Assembly: GCA_013202635.1 (NCBI GenBank)
Contig: JABMRO010000416.1
Span: 1-7,181, forward strand
DNA: 7,181 nt
Direction: 5' to 3'
Source of the DNA: Planctomycetota bacterium
GTDB taxonomy: Bacteria > Planctomycetota > Phycisphaerae > Sedimentisphaerales > Anaerobacaceae
Shown here: positions 6,219 to 7,181 of the stretch, piece after piece
Position numbering within the stretch: the first letter of the stretch is position 1
How the letters are laid out: each line of letters opens with the position of its first letter
Notes under the pieces: generated by a model
The model's input: the letters and a program-made list of their open reading frames with translations, nothing else
Database searches by the model: none
What the model was told of the DNA's origin: nothing
Program-made: the position numbers and the translations under genes

Positions 6219-7181
6219 CTATTTTTTTGGCACACAGGCCGGGTCTGACGGATTCAGGTTGCAATCGATTAGCCAGTTAGACGCCATAATTGCAAAATCA
6301 GAGAAATCTACCTTGCAATCTTCATTCAGGTCACCTTTAAGAACATATTGGCAAGTTTGCTTGATAGCCAGACTATAGCTCTCGCCTGCGGCTATTGCCA
6401 CAAAGTCATTGCCCTCAGGTGGGATGGCTTGTTCAATACCATACCAATTGGCTCCCCAGCCGACGATAGAACCGTCGGACTTTAGAGCCAGACTGTGAAG
6501 GTAGCCTGCTGTTATCTCCGTAAAATCGTGATCCTCAGTAGTTATAGCTTGGCCATAATGTGGCCAGCCGCTTTGTCCGGATATACCTGCTCCCCAACCG
6601 ACGATAGAACCATCTAATTTCAAGGCAAGACTGTGCCATCCACCTGCGGCTATCGCTACGAAGTCGTTGCCGTCGGGAGGCGAAGCCTGAACATCATAAT
6701 TATTACCCCAACCGATGATGGAGCCATCGGATTTCAAAGCCAAACTGTGGCTACCGCCTGCGGCTATTGCCACAAAATCGTTTCCATCAGGCGTTGTAAT
6801 CTGACCACGACTATTGTCCCCCCAGCCTACGATGGAATTGTCGCGTCTTAGAGCCAAGCTGTGTCTCTGACCTGTGGCTATTGCCACAAAATCGTTTGCG
6901 TGAGGTGGTTTTGCCTGTTTGTAATCGTTATTACCCCAGCCGACAATAGAACCGTCGGATTTCAAAGCCAGACTGTGATATCCGCCTGCGGTTATCGCCA
7001 CAAAGTCATTGCCATCAGGCGGTGTGGCCTGACCGTAAGAGACATGGCCCCAACCGACAATAGAACCACCGAGTCTTAACGCCAAGCCGTGATCCAAACC
7101 TGCAGATATAGCCACAAAATCGTTACCATCAGGAGGCATAGCCTGACCATAAATGTAATTGCCCCAGCCGACGATAGAGCC
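6219..7181 (-). CDS. RCC1-like repeat protein with dockerin-like C-terminus (N-terminus beyond window)
   Basis: The frame is open to the window edge, so the gene is 5'-partial; 320 residues are visible. A Met at 7137-7139 is internal to a repeat and is not the start. The repeats follow NDFVAIAAG-x-x-HSLAL-x-x-DGSIVGWG-x-x-x-x-GQA-x-PPDG, the core of RCC1/alpha-tubulin-suppressor-like beta-propeller blades. One partial, six full and one broken unit are visible. The usual unit is 38 residues, shorter than the 50-60 of classical RCC1 and closer to the three-stranded blades of BLIP-II. After the last half-unit the chain switches to GDLNEDCKVDFSDFAIMASNW (6258-6335), a single Ca-binding dockerin/EF-hand-like segment, then a Cys- and Pro-containing tail. 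Such tails mark many secreted Planctomycetota proteins. It converges with the glycosidase gene, with 36 bases between stops. Extracellular binding is the likely role; the ligand is unknown. Confidence 0.85.
   Translation of the reverse strand, partial: GSIVGWGNYIYGQAMPPDGNDFVAISAGLDHGLALRLGGSIVGWGHVSYGQATPPDGNDFVAITAGGYHSLALKSDGSIVGWGNNDYKQAKPPHANDFVAIATGQRHSLALRRDNSIVGWGDNSRGQITTPDGNDFVAIAAGGSHSLALKSDGSIIGWGNNYDVQASPPDGNDFVAIAAGGWHSLALKLDGSIVGWGAGISGQSGWPHYGQAITTEDHDFTEITAGYLHSLALKSDGSIVGWGANWYGIEQAIPPEGNDFVAIAAGESYSLAIKQTCQYVLKGDLNEDCKVDFSDFAIMASNWLIDCNLNPSDPACVPKK
6258..6335 (-). other. Half-dockerin / EF-hand-like Ca-binding segment
   Basis: The segment begins G-D-L-N-E-D-C-K-V-D-F-S-D, with acidic or polar residues at alternate positions (D, N, D, then D and D) as in the Ca loop of type I dockerins, followed by FAIMASNWL in helix-like spacing. 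Classical dockerins have two such repeats; only one is visible. No cohesin is encoded here, so a cellulosome role is not implied. Confidence 0.6.
6423..7136 (-). repeat. Tandem RCC1-like coding repeats, mostly 114-nt period
   Basis: Reading on the minus strand, units lie at 7136-7023, 7022-6909, 6908-6795 and 6794-6681 (114 bases each), 6680-6540 (141 bases) and 6539-6423 (117 bases). The conserved DNA blocks are those for NDFVAI, HSLALK and GSIVGWG. The fifth unit carries 27 extra bases (nine residues, around SGQSGWPHY) before its GQA. High DNA similarity between units suggests recent expansion or gene conversion, and it makes this region prone to copy-number change or assembly error. Confidence 0.85.

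Noticed and set aside
6195..6228. AGTTT/AAACT hairpin followed after 13 bases by a T7 run between the convergent genes, possible terminator
   Set aside because: The stem is only five pairs, mostly A-T, and the T-run is too far from it. Not strong enough to call.

Overview
The window looks like a piece of a Planctomycetota chromosome, most likely class Phycisphaerae. This is inferred from protein style, not from a marker gene. The signs are a Tat-exported Gfo/Idh/MocA oxidoreductase paired with a secreted glycosidase-like protein, a very large membrane protein with cadherin/Ig-like repeats, an RCC1-like repeat protein ending in a half-dockerin-like tail, and an intergenic repeat that reads as N-K-P-N-rich peptide. 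No rRNA, tRNA, CRISPR array, transposase or phage gene was seen.

Layout. Bases 1-611 hold no convincing gene. The left part (1-362) is rich in short hairpins, including a strong bulged stem-loop at 135-169 with competing C-run/G-run pairings up to 206. The right part (385-611) is built from a repeat whose core is ACAAACCCAATT. Two diverged copies of exactly 90 nt (387-476 and 499-588) align without gaps, and the array ends at the stop codon of the next gene. Bases 612-3266 (minus) encode an 884-residue protein with a long charged coiled coil, one membrane segment, five cadherin/Ig-like domains and a terminal beta-rich domain. Bases 3267-3588 are a divergent promoter region. Bases 3589-4920 (plus) encode a 443-residue Tat-signal Gfo/Idh/MocA oxidoreductase with a good Shine-Dalgarno, and 4983-6182 (plus) encode a secreted protein resembling six-hairpin (alpha/alpha-barrel) glycosidases. 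Bases 6219-7181 (minus, N-terminus outside the window) encode an RCC1-like repeat protein with a dockerin-like C-terminus, convergent with the glycosidase gene.

How the parts fit. The oxidoreductase and the glycosidase-like gene are 62 bases apart on one strand and probably form an operon for processing a sugar or glycan outside the cytoplasm; the substrate cannot be read from the sequence. The large minus-strand protein probably spans the inner membrane, with its coiled coil in the cytoplasm and its adhesin-like domains outside. The RCC1-like protein is probably a surface or secreted beta-propeller. The most unusual items are the 90-nt intergenic repeat, the coiled-coil/membrane/cadherin architecture, and the short-blade RCC1-like repeats joined to a dockerin-like tail.
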